Assembly: GCA_903789635.1 (NCBI GenBank)
Contig: CAIFEY010000002.1
Coordinates: forward strand, 99,587-163,586
Length of the DNA: 64,000 bases
Origin: an uncultured Eubacteriaceae bacterium
GTDB lineage: Bacteria > Bacillota > Clostridia > Peptostreptococcales > Anaerovoracaceae
Direction: 5' to 3'
Shown one piece after another: positions 20,339-29,251 of the stretch. The position numbers and the translations under genes are program-made. The notes under the pieces were generated by a model, which saw only the letters and a list, made by a program, of their open reading frames with translations, made no database searches and was not told where the DNA came from. Every line of letters begins with the position of its first letter. Positions within the stretch are counted from its first letter, which is position 1.

Positions 20339-21580
20339 ATGGAGAAGAAACCATTTACCGTCATCGACGGAGGGCTCTTAGATGAGACAAAATACAGCCC
20401 GGACAGGAAGAAATCCGGCCCTGCCGGCGTCCTGTACATGGACAGAAGCGCGCTGGAGTTCCGTTCCGCCTGGATCACCGACACCCGCCTGATGGGCGTC
20501 GTCTGCCTGGGCATCCAGTGGAGGTTTATCGACGGGCCGAACTACTATTTCCAGCAGTTCTTCTACTTCGATGCCGTCGAGTACGGCTTTGACCGATTCG
20601 ATTACCTGACCGATCCGGACTTCTCCGAGGCGCAGGACATGGAGGCCTCGTACATCGGGGGACTGGGCGGAAACAAGGTGAAGGTCACCGAACGCGAGGC
20701 GGTCCACCTCGTCCAGAAATACGCGCGCTTCAACCGGGAGCACGGCATCGATCTGCCGGAGGGGCAGCCTATGTACCAGTTCCTGCTGATGGCAAAGGAC
20801 AACATGACCAGGATGGAGGCCCGCCTGCTGCTGGAGAAATCCTGCATCACCCCGAGGAGCCGCGTGGAGGCTGCGAATTACTTTTTGATGCGGTACTCGG
20901 ACAGGGACTGGGACGCCGTCTCGACGCTGACCAGCGGGGAGATCAGCCATGATCTGCTCGGCAGCTTCGGCCACATGGGCGTGTTCAGCAACCACACGGA
21001 GAACGACCCGAAGGACGAGAACGTCCTGCACTGCCGGACGATCGTGTCGGAATCGGACGATTCGGACGTCTTCTACCTGCTGCGCAGCAGCTTCCGATTC
21101 ATGGAGAACAGGAAGAAGATCGAGGCGTTCAAGCTCGAGGATAAGATGGAGATCTCCGACCAGGAGGCGTACCTGAACCTCATGCATAAGGAGTACGTCA
21201 TGGTGTTCGACTACGACGGACCTCTGAACACCTTCGGGCGCCAGTCCTCGCACCTGCTGCACCGCGCGATGGTCGTGCAGGAGGACGAGGGCACGTGTTA
21301 CATGCTCTACCGCCCGAACAACGACCACGCGATGAAGAGCGACTTCCATCTCTACGACGATCTGATCGGCATCTACTACCTCGGCAACATCCACCAGCTC
21401 GTGATCGCGAGCAACACGGCGAACGACGCCAAGGCGCTCGAGTTCGACCTCCTGACGTCGCCGATCGCGAGGTTCCTGCGGCTGAAGCAGAACCTGCTGT
21501 TCAGCGAGCCGGTCATGAATAACTTTTTGATGAGCGGGATGGCGGACTTTGAGGACTTCCTGGACCTGATCCGGGAGTAG
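20339..21580 (+). CDS. conserved hypothetical protein
   Basis: 413 aa ORF with RBS aaaggagg; coding bias matches neighbours; no family recognised. Confidence 0.75.
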   Translation: MEKKPFTVIDGGLLDETKYSPDRKKSGPAGVLYMDRSALEFRSAWITDTRLMGVVCLGIQWRFIDGPNYYFQQFFYFDAVEYGFDRFDYLTDPDFSEAQDMEASYIGGLGGNKVKVTEREAVHLVQKYARFNREHGIDLPEGQPMYQFLLMAKDNMTRMEARLLLEKSCITPRSRVEAANYFLMRYSDRDWDAVSTLTSGEISHDLLGSFGHMGVFSNHTENDPKDENVLHCRTIVSESDDSDVFYLLRSSFRFMENRKKIEAFKLEDKMEISDQEAYLNLMHKEYVMVFDYDGPLNTFGRQSSHLLHRAMVVQEDEGTCYMLYRPNNDHAMKSDFHLYDDLIGIYYLGNIHQLVIASNTANDAKALEFDLLTSPIARFLRLKQNLLFSEPVMNNFLMSGMADFEDFLDLIRE

Positions 21581-21660
21581 GGACAAAGCCGACAGCCTGA
21601 AAACCAGGAAGGCTGATGGATAACGGAAAACGGGCCGACGGGCCTGCGGGGAGGTTTGTG

Positions 21661-23019
21661 ATGACGGAGCGTCTGTACAGGGATGATGTATACAAGAGGA
21701 GCTGCAGTGCGGTGGTGACCGGCGTGCGGGAGACCGAACGCGGCACGGCGCTGGAGTTTGACCGGACGGTTTTCTGCCCGGAAGGCGGCGGCCAGGGCTG
21801 TGACGTGGGCGCCGCTGTGCGCGGGGACGGACTTTGCCTGGACGTGGTTGACGTGCAAGAGGAAGGCGGCGCGCTGCTGCATTTTGTTCGCGCGGCCGGG
21901 GCGGGCGAGTGCACGAAAGACACGGAAGACCCGGAAAATCCGGAGTCCGGGGAGCGGACAAAGGCAGACCGGGAAACCGAGAATAGCAATTTGCCGGGGA
22001 TCGCCGCGGGCGACCGGGTGGAGATGAGCATCGACTGGGACGTGCGCGTCGATCACATGCAGAAGCATGCGGGCGAGCATATCCTGTCGGGAGCGTTCCA
22101 CCGGCTGTTCGGGGCGTTCAACCAGGGCTTCCACATGGGTGAGGACTTCATCACGATCGACCTGGCGTTCCGCCCGGAGGGCGAGGTGACGAGGATGACC
22201 GACCTCAGCCGGTTCCCGGAGTATTCCCGCGTCACGTGGGAGATGGCCAGGCAGGCGGAGCAGGAGGCGAACCGCGTGATCCGGGAGGACGCGCCGATCT
22301 CGGTGCGGTATTTTCAGACGCGTGGGGAGGCCGAGGCGATGCCGCTCAGGAAAGCGCTGAACTTCGACGAGGACATCTCGGTGGTCACGGTCGGTGACCC
22401 GGACCGTCCGTATGACTGCTGCCCTTGCTGCGGCACGCATCCCGATTCCGCGGGGCAGGTCGGCATGATCAAGATTTACCGGCTCGAGCAGAACCGCGGG
22501 AAGACCAGAGTCTACTTTGAGGCGGGGCGGCGCGCGTTCGAGAATTACGAGCGACAGTACGACCTGCTGACGGCGCTTGGCGAGCGGCTGTCGGCGGGTG
22601 AGCAGGATCTGATGGAGAAGCTGGTCAGCCTGCAGGAGAAGGAGGACGAGCTGCACAACGAGGTCTACCAGCTGCGTCTGGCGCGCGTGGATGAGGCGGC
22701 GGAGGAGATCCGCGGTGCGATGCGTCCGGGGCTGGTCAGGCGCTATGACGACCTGACGGTGGACGAGCTCCTGCGCGTGCAGAAGAAGCTCCGGAAATCC
22801 ATCAGCGGCGTGATCTTCCTGGTGCAGACCCGCGAGCGGGTCGTTCTTCTCTTGTCCGACGGGGAAGGACCGAAGGGGGACTGTGCCGGGATCGTGCGTG
22901 ACATTGCGCGGCCGCTCGGCGGAAAGGGCGGCGGGAAGCCGACCGGGGCACGTGTGATGTTCGACCGGCCGGAGGCGTTGGAATCGTTCCTGAAGCAGGC
23001 ACAGGCGTTTCTAAACTAG
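21661..23019 (+). CDS. alanyl-tRNA editing protein (AlaX long form with DHHA1 domain)
   Basis: FDRTVFCPEGGGQGCDVG, DHMQKHAGEHILSGAFHRLFG, YDCCPCCGTHPDSAGQVGMIKI, C-terminal GGKGGGKPTGARV (DHHA1). Confidence 0.9.
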   Translation: MTERLYRDDVYKRSCSAVVTGVRETERGTALEFDRTVFCPEGGGQGCDVGAAVRGDGLCLDVVDVQEEGGALLHFVRAAGAGECTKDTEDPENPESGERTKADRETENSNLPGIAAGDRVEMSIDWDVRVDHMQKHAGEHILSGAFHRLFGAFNQGFHMGEDFITIDLAFRPEGEVTRMTDLSRFPEYSRVTWEMARQAEQEANRVIREDAPISVRYFQTRGEAEAMPLRKALNFDEDISVVTVGDPDRPYDCCPCCGTHPDSAGQVGMIKIYRLEQNRGKTRVYFEAGRRAFENYERQYDLLTALGERLSAGEQDLMEKLVSLQEKEDELHNEVYQLRLARVDEAAEEIRGAMRPGLVRRYDDLTVDELLRVQKKLRKSISGVIFLVQTRERVVLLLSDGEGPKGDCAGIVRDIARPLGGKGGGKPTGARVMFDRPEALESFLKQAQAFLN

Positions 23020-23082
23020 ACAATTCAGGACGGTTGTATATTGCGGCTCCCTGAAAATTCTATATAATAGACTACAGTATAA

Positions 23083-23195
23083 TCCTTATCGAGAGCGGCT
23101 GAGGGAATAGGCCCAGTGAAGCCCGGCAACCTGTTGCGGAATAATCGCGCAAGGTGCCAAATCCTACAGGATAGAACCATCCTGAAAGATGAGGA
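23083..23195 (+). promoter_or_regulatory. SAM-I riboswitch (S-box) aptamer
   Basis: tccTTATCGAGAGcGGCTGAGGGAatagGCCCagTGAAGCCCGGCAACC...aaGGTGCcAAATCCTaCAGgataGAAccATCCTGAAAGATGAGGA; P1 TCCTTATC/GATGAGGA. Confidence 0.96.
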
Positions 23196-23209
23196 AAGGT
23201 TTGCATATC

Positions 23210-23243
23210 AATCCTTTTCTCGTGTGGGAAAAGGATTTTTTTA
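23210..23243 (+). terminator. SAM-I riboswitch expression-platform terminator
   Basis: AATCCTTTTC...GAAAAGGATT TTTTT; the GAGGAAAGGTT segment of the aptamer 3' side can pair with its 5' arm as anti-terminator. Confidence 0.85.
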
Positions 23244-23292
23244 TACGATTTATACGAACAGATACATATTGTATTGGAAGGGAGTTAATGCA

Positions 23293-24471
23293 ATGAAGAG
23301 ATTGTTTACCTCTGAGTCTGTAACAGAGGGTCATCCAGATAAAATCTGTGACCAGGTATCGGATGCGATTCTGGACGCGCTGATCGAGCAGGATCCGGAG
23401 AGCCGCGTCGCCTGCGAGACGACGACGACCACGGGCTATGTCATGGTTATGGGAGAAATCAGCACCAAGGGCTACGTCGACATCCCGGCGACGGTCCGCG
23501 GAGTTCTGAAGGACATCGGCTATGACAGGGCCAAGTACGGCTTCGACTGCGAGACATGCGCAGTCCTGTCCGCAATTGATGAGCAGTCCAGCGACATCGC
23601 GATGGGCGTCAACGAGGCCGAGGAGTATAAGGAGTCTTCCGAGAAGGACGACCTGGATAAGATCGGTGCCGGAGACCAGGGAATGATGTTCGGATACGCC
23701 TGCAACGAGACGCCGGAGTATATGCCGATGCCGATCGAGCTGGCGCACAAGCTGGCACGCCGCCTGACTGAGGTCAGAAAGAACAAGACGCTGGATTACC
23801 TGCGCCCGGACGGCAAGACACAGGTCACGGTCGAGTACGACGACGATAAGGTCAAGCGCGTCGACACCGTCCTGATTTCCGCGCAGCACTGCCCGGACGT
23901 CACGCAGGAGCAGATTAAGAAGGACATCATCGAGCACGTCATCAAGCCGATCATCCCGGAAGAGTACCTGGACGAGAAGACGCGCTACATCGTAAACCCG
24001 ACGGGCCGCTTCGTCATCGGCGGACCGCAGGGAGACTCCGGACTGACCGGACGCAAGATCATCGTCGACACCTACGGCGGATACGCGCGCCACGGCGGCG
24101 GTGCATTCTCCGGAAAGGATCCTACTAAGGTCGACCGTTCCGCATGCTACGCGGCGAGATGGGTGGCTAAGAACCTGGTAGCGGCAGGACTCGCTGACCG
24201 CTGCGAGCTGCAGGTCGCATACGCGATCGGCGTCGCTGAGCCGGTTTCCATCGCGGTCAACTCGTTCGGAACGGGCAAGAAGGACGACGAGGAACTCGCA
24301 AAGATCGTAAGGAAGCACTTCGACCTGCGTCCGGGCGCAATCATCCGCGACCTCGACCTGAAGAGACCGATCTACCGCCAGACGGCAGCATACGGCCACT
24401 TCGGAAGAACCGACATCGATGTTCCTTGGGAGCACCTCGACAAGGTCGACGAACTGAAGGCAGAGCTGTAA
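23293..24471 (+). CDS. metK: S-adenosylmethionine synthetase
   Basis: [84 protein letters not shown]. Start corrected to 23293. Confidence 0.97.
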   Translation: MKRLFTSESVTEGHPDKICDQVSDAILDALIEQDPESRVACETTTTTGYVMVMGEISTKGYVDIPATVRGVLKDIGYDRAKYGFDCETCAVLSAIDEQSSDIAMGVNEAEEYKESSEKDDLDKIGAGDQGMMFGYACNETPEYMPMPIELAHKLARRLTEVRKNKTLDYLRPDGKTQVTVEYDDDKVKRVDTVLISAQHCPDVTQEQIKKDIIEHVIKPIIPEEYLDEKTRYIVNPTGRFVIGGPQGDSGLTGRKIIVDTYGGYARHGGGAFSGKDPTKVDRSACYAARWVAKNLVAAGLADRCELQVAYAIGVAEPVSIAVNSFGTGKKDDEELAKIVRKHFDLRPGAIIRDLDLKRPIYRQTAAYGHFGRTDIDVPWEHLDKVDELKAEL

Positions 24472-24531
24472 GCCAGGTGATGCGGCGATAATACAGGCAG
24501 TCGCATAATTGAAAATCATAATTGAAAATAC

Positions 24532-24561
24532 GGAGCTGTGGAAGACGCAGCTCCTTTTTTT
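24532..24561 (+). terminator. intrinsic terminator after metK
   Basis: GGAGCTG-TGGAAGACG-CAGCTCC followed by TTTTTTT. Confidence 0.88.
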
Positions 24562-24878
24562 CGTGCACCGGGCGCCCGCGTTCAGCCGATCGCGGGGTCG
24601 GCCTCCTGCACGGGCTGCGGCCGCCCAGGTGAGCAGCTCCGGCGGCCTCCGTGCCCGGCGCGTGGATCTTCGCGGCTGCGGCTGTCCAGCCGGGCACTGC
24701 CAGCGACTCTGGTTCCCGGCCTTAGAGTGGATCTGGAAAAATATGGATAAAATATTTTCGGACGCGTATGGGCGTGTATGATAGAATGGTTTCAGGTTTT
24801 ATGAAAAACACAGCGAAGTACAAGGCTTAGGATGAAGTTTCGGCGCGAGTGCCGGAAGAAATAAGGGAGTTTAATATA

Positions 24879-25889
24879 ATGTCAAAGAAAACTGCAATGC
24901 TGCTCGTGCTGATCACGTCGTCGTTCTGGGGGCTGTCCTTCACGGCGTCCAATCTGCTGCTTAGGACGATGGATCCGATCATGATCCTGCAGGTGCGCTG
25001 GACGATCGCGTCGGTGATCTTCGGAGCGATGATCCTCGCGGGAAAGCTGAAGTTCAGCCTCCGCGGACCCGGAGTGAAATTCCTGGTGCTGACGGCGTTC
25101 CTGGAGCCGTGCATCTATTCCATCGGCGAGACGTACGGGCTGCAGCAGATCTCCCCGTCGCTGTGCTCGATCTTTGTCGCGACGATCCCGTGCATGTCGC
25201 TGATCCAGGGTGTACTGTTCTTCCACCGCAAGGCAGGGTGGAAGCGCGTGGCCGCGATACTGCTCGCGTTTACGGGCGTCGGAATCACGGTCGTGTTCGC
25301 GCCGGGATTCCAGGCGGGCGGCCGGGTCGTCGGCTACCTCCTGATGCTGGGCGCGGTCATCGTCGGCGGGCTGTATTCACATTCCAGCTCCCGCGCGAGC
25401 CGGGACTATGACGCCGCATCGATCACGGCGATGATGGCGTTCGAGGGCATGGTCTGGTTCCACCTGATCGGCTTCATCAAGGGCGACGGCCTCAGCGGGT
25501 GGCGGCTGGCGTTCAGCGAGCCGATGAATGCGGCGGCCGTCCTGTTCCTCGGGATCTGCTGCTCGGCGGGCTGCTACCTCGCCTACAACAAGCTCCTTGC
25601 CTACCTCGAGCCGTCCGCGGTGAACAACCTGTCCGGAAGCTCGACGACGGTGATCGGCGTGATCGCGGGAATCCTGCTCGCCGGCGACTCCTGGGGCGTC
25701 TACACGGTCGCGGGCCTCGCGCTGACCCTGCTCGGCGTCTGGCTGACGAGCCGCGACCTGGGGCTGGAGGAGGATCATGCCTCTTCGCCCTTCGCGGCAA
25801 AGATCACCCCTGCCCAGCCAGTCAAGAGCATTGCGGTAAACCCGGCGGCCAAACAGACCAGAGAATCGCGCGACGCCGCCTGCCGCTAA
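24879..25889 (+). CDS. EamA/DMT-family transporter
   Basis: Polytopic; LLVLITSSFWGLSFTASNLLLRTMDPIMILQVRWTIA and second repeat LFLGICCSAGCYLAYNKLLAYLEPSAVNNLSGSSTTVIGVIAGILLAGDSW. Confidence 0.88.
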   Translation: MSKKTAMLLVLITSSFWGLSFTASNLLLRTMDPIMILQVRWTIASVIFGAMILAGKLKFSLRGPGVKFLVLTAFLEPCIYSIGETYGLQQISPSLCSIFVATIPCMSLIQGVLFFHRKAGWKRVAAILLAFTGVGITVVFAPGFQAGGRVVGYLLMLGAVIVGGLYSHSSSRASRDYDAASITAMMAFEGMVWFHLIGFIKGDGLSGWRLAFSEPMNAAAVLFLGICCSAGCYLAYNKLLAYLEPSAVNNLSGSSTTVIGVIAGILLAGDSWGVYTVAGLALTLLGVWLTSRDLGLEEDHASSPFAAKITPAQPVKSIAVNPAAKQTRESRDAACR

Positions 25890-25948
25890 CCCGCCGCCTG
25901 CCGCCGCGCCGGACAAACCGCAATACACTGCAATATAAATGAAAACAC

Positions 25949-25990
25949 GGGACCGCGAAAATTGCCGGGGCAAATTTCGCAGTCCCTTTT
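25949..25990 (+). terminator. intrinsic terminator
   Basis: GGGACcGCGAAAATT...AATTTCGCAGTCCC TTTT. Confidence 0.8.
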
Positions 25991-26247
25991 CATTATTCCT
26001 AGGCAGCCGCGGCGGCATCCTGCCTCGCCCGCGCGCCGGACAGATTGCGTTGGGGAAAAAACTTATATCCTCCCAATAAAACTGTTACCATTAAACATAA
26101 ATTAGTGTATAATTTGTAGGTGATAACTAATACAAGGTAAGAACAATTACCGGAAGCAGCAGATATAAGGGAGCGTTCGCCGCAGTGCGCGGAAGGCACG
26201 AACCGCGCTGGATGCGCAGGCTGCGGATGTTTTATGGGAGGAGAACA

Positions 26248-27600
26248 ATGGGAGTTAAAGTACTGAAGTTTGGTGGATCTTCAGTCGCCGACGGAATTCA
26301 GCTGAGAAAGCTGAGAGAGATCGTCGAGGCAGATCCGGACAGAAAATATGTGGTAGTATCCGCGCCGGGAAAGAGATTCGACGGCGACAACAAGGTCACG
26401 GACCTGCTGTACCTGGTGAAGACGGAGATCGACAACCACATTCCGTACGACCAGGTCTTCCAGGTGATCATCGACCGCTACAGTGCGGTCAAGCTGAACC
26501 TGGGCATCGAGGTCGACCTGAAGAGCCGCTACGAGGAGATCAGAAAGAACATCGAGGCGGGCTGCTCGGTCGACTACCTGGCGAGCCGCGGAGAATATCT
26601 CTCCGCAGTGCTGGTGGCCGCCTATTTTGGTTACGACTTTGTCGACACCGCAGGACTGATTCAGTTCGACTCCCGCGGAAGGCTGCTGCCGGAGGAGACG
26701 AACGAGGCGCTGAAGGCGGAACTCGCCAAGCATGAGCGGGCGGTGCTGCCTGGATTCTACGGCACGCAGAAGGGAACGGACAACGTCCGCGTGTTCTCCA
26801 GGGGAGGCTCGGACGTCACGGGATCCCTGGTCGCACGCGCGGTCGAGGCCGACGTCTACGAGAACTGGACGGACGTCTCCGGACTCCTGATGGCGGACCC
26901 GCGCATCGTCGAGAATCCTAAGCCGATCGACCAGATCACGTACGTCGAGCTGCGCGAGCTGTCCTACATGGGCGCGAGCGTCCTGCACGAGGACGCGGTC
27001 TTCCCGGTCAGGGGCGCCGACATCCCGATCAACATCAGAAATACCAACAAGCCGGACGACCCGGGCACGATGATCACGACCGCGAGGCCGGAGGACACCA
27101 ACCGCATCCTGAGCGGCGTCGCCGGAAACCGCGACTTCACCGTCATCGCGATCTACAAGAACATGCTGAATAAGGAGGTCGGATTCATCCGCCGCGTGCT
27201 GACGATCCTGGAAGACCTGAACGTCAGCTTTGAGCACATCCCGACCGGAATCGACACGGTCTCCGTCGTCATCTCCAACGACGAGCTGCCGGAGGGCAAG
27301 CTGGACGACGTCCTCGAGGCCCTGCAGCGCCAGGTCGAGCCGGACAACATCACCGTCCACGGCGACATCGCGCTGATCGCCGCCGTAGGTATCGGCATGA
27401 GCCGCCGCATGGGAACGTCCGCGCGCCTGTTCACCGCACTCGCCGAGGCCGGCGTCAACATCCGCATGATCGACCAGGGCTCCTCCGAGATCAACATCAT
27501 CGTCGGCGTCGCGAACAAGGACTTCGAGAAGGCCATCCGCGCGATCTACGATGCGTTCAACTCCGACCGCGACGACGTCCTTCAGAAGTCACTGGCATAG
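26248..27600 (+). CDS. aspartate kinase
   Basis: MGVKVLKFGGSSVADGIQL...FSRGGSDVTGSLVA...ENWTDVSGLLMADPRIV plus C-terminal ACT domains. Confidence 0.93.
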   Translation: MGVKVLKFGGSSVADGIQLRKLREIVEADPDRKYVVVSAPGKRFDGDNKVTDLLYLVKTEIDNHIPYDQVFQVIIDRYSAVKLNLGIEVDLKSRYEEIRKNIEAGCSVDYLASRGEYLSAVLVAAYFGYDFVDTAGLIQFDSRGRLLPEETNEALKAELAKHERAVLPGFYGTQKGTDNVRVFSRGGSDVTGSLVARAVEADVYENWTDVSGLLMADPRIVENPKPIDQITYVELRELSYMGASVLHEDAVFPVRGADIPINIRNTNKPDDPGTMITTARPEDTNRILSGVAGNRDFTVIAIYKNMLNKEVGFIRRVLTILEDLNVSFEHIPTGIDTVSVVISNDELPEGKLDDVLEALQRQVEPDNITVHGDIALIAAVGIGMSRRMGTSARLFTALAEAGVNIRMIDQGSSEINIIVGVANKDFEKAIRAIYDAFNSDRDDVLQKSLA

Positions 27601-27661
27601 TCCGGCCTGCGCCGTCCGTCGCGGAAACAACTGGATAAGACAGCGGTTTACCTCCGCTTGC

Positions 27662-27707
27662 GGGGCTGTGAAAGAATGAACGAGCATTTTTTCACAGTCC
27701 CCTTTTC
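27662..27707 (+). terminator. intrinsic terminator after aspartate kinase
   Basis: GGGGCTGTGAAA...TTTCACAGTCCCC TTTTC. Confidence 0.85.
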
Positions 27708-28541
27708 TATGCGCCGGAATTACACGCTGGAATTACGACGCTGCGGCGGTGAAACCGTTATCTCAGCGCCGCCCTGCTGCACCACTTGATCGTGGTAGAG
27801 ACAAGGGCGGCAGTGCGGCAGCGAATTGGCGGCGCGGCAGCGGAGGATGATTGCGGCGCGGAGACGGGGCCATGGTGGGGGAAGATTAGCGTATGCAATA
27901 TCCACTATTTCTGCCAGCGATGACTGCACGGCTGCGATCACCGCGTCCGGATCAACGGGGTATGACGCGTCGGAGTTAGGAATTCTGCCCATTCCCTGCC
28001 AGTTTCCCAACTCGTCAAAAAAAGTTAGGTAAAACGGCGCCGAAAATTCATATTTCCAAAGTCCCGAGGAGGCCGGCGGGTGCCTCCACGGCTTCTGGCA
28101 GAGTACGATTATCGATTCGACCAGTGCGCCCGCCATCATTGACTGCACCGCCGCTGTCATGCTGGTCAACATGTATAATTTGCCGCATAACATAGTCGTA
28201 TTGTCTTCCGCTTTTCAGCGACGGCGGCGGTGTTTCCATCACCCATCGATAAACATCGCCCTCCATATACCCCTATAGGGTATATAGATTCGATCGCCCG
28301 TCGCAGGCGAGTTGGGAATTCGAGCCTATAGGTGCCATTTTCCAACATTTCTGGAGCCTGGTTGGAAAACGACGTCTTATCAAGGAAATTCCCAACTTTC
28401 ATGCCGCCGTTTCAGCTTTCCAGGCGCGTCGTGCGCAGCCGCAGCCCCTCAGCGTCAGCACGCGGGGCAAGTTTCCCTGAACAGCAGCCGGCAGATCAGG
28501 TTCGGTCTCGCTGTTGTCTCTTTTTTTGTCCAGAATTTCGA

Positions 28542-28570
28542 TTGACAAGGAAAACGCGGGAGCGTATACT
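28542..28570 (+). promoter_or_regulatory. sigma-A promoter of marR-ABC operon
   Basis: TTGACA-17 nt-TATACT. Confidence 0.82.
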
Positions 28571-28585
28571 TACCAAGGTTAATAG

Positions 28586-28614
28586 TTAACATTGTTAAGT
28601 ATTAACAGTGTTAA
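28586..28614 (+). promoter_or_regulatory. tandem palindromic operator, probably for the adjacent MarR protein
   Basis: Two near-identical 13-bp palindromes TTAACATTGTTAA (28586-28598) and TTAACAGTGTTAA (28602-28614), 16 bp apart, just downstream of the -10 box. Confidence 0.65.
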
Positions 28615-28699
28615 TCAAATAACGAATGAGAAAGAGAGACGGGCAGCCGCTCACGCCATGACGGCGAGTGCGATGGCCCGGAAGGGAAAAGGAGCAGAG

Positions 28700-29251
28700 A
28701 TGGAAGAGCTTGCACGCGAATTTATTCGTTCCTGCATGCAGTTTCACAAGGTGAAGATGTATGAGCTGGTGCCCGGCCTGAACCGCGGGGAGGCGCGGGT
28801 CATGGGTACGGCTGCGGGGCTGATGGTGAAGAGTCCGACGCACAAGGCACGGGTGTCGGATCTCCTGGACATCACGAGGATGCCGGCTTCCGGCATGTCC
28901 CGGACGCTGCGCGGCCTGGAAAAGAAGGGCCTGATGATACGCATGCAGGACCCGGAGGACCGCCGCGTCACCCTGGTGGAATTCACCGAACAGGGGAAAG
29001 AGAAGTGGCGCGAGGGTGCTGAGGTGCTGAAGGGCTTCTGCAGCGAGCTGATCGCGAGGTTCGGCGAGGACCGGATCCGTGAGATGACCGTGATGCTGGA
29101 CGACCTGTACGAGGTGGCAACCGACCCCTACCGGGAGCAGATGCAGGGCCCCGGCGGAGCCTGCTGCGGCAGCGGCCGCGGAGACAGAAGCGGTAAGAAG
29201 GATAACGAAGAGGAAAGGACGGAAGAATCCGTTCAGGAGGAGCAGAGTTGA
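28700..29251 (+). CDS. MarR-family transcriptional regulator
   Basis: HKARVSDLLDITRMPASGMSRTLRGLEKKGLMIRMQDPEDRRVTLVEFTEQGKEKW wHTH. Start at 28700 chosen from RBS aaaaggagcagagATG; ORF opens at 28592. Confidence 0.88.
   Translation: MEELAREFIRSCMQFHKVKMYELVPGLNRGEARVMGTAAGLMVKSPTHKARVSDLLDITRMPASGMSRTLRGLEKKGLMIRMQDPEDRRVTLVEFTEQGKEKWREGAEVLKGFCSELIARFGEDRIREMTVMLDDLYEVATDPYREQMQGPGGACCGSGRGDRSGKKDNEEERTEESVQEEQS

Noticed and set aside
26110-26247. Lysine (L-box) riboswitch upstream of aspartate kinase
   Set aside because: No L-box consensus segments visible and the leader is too short for the ~170-nt aptamer.
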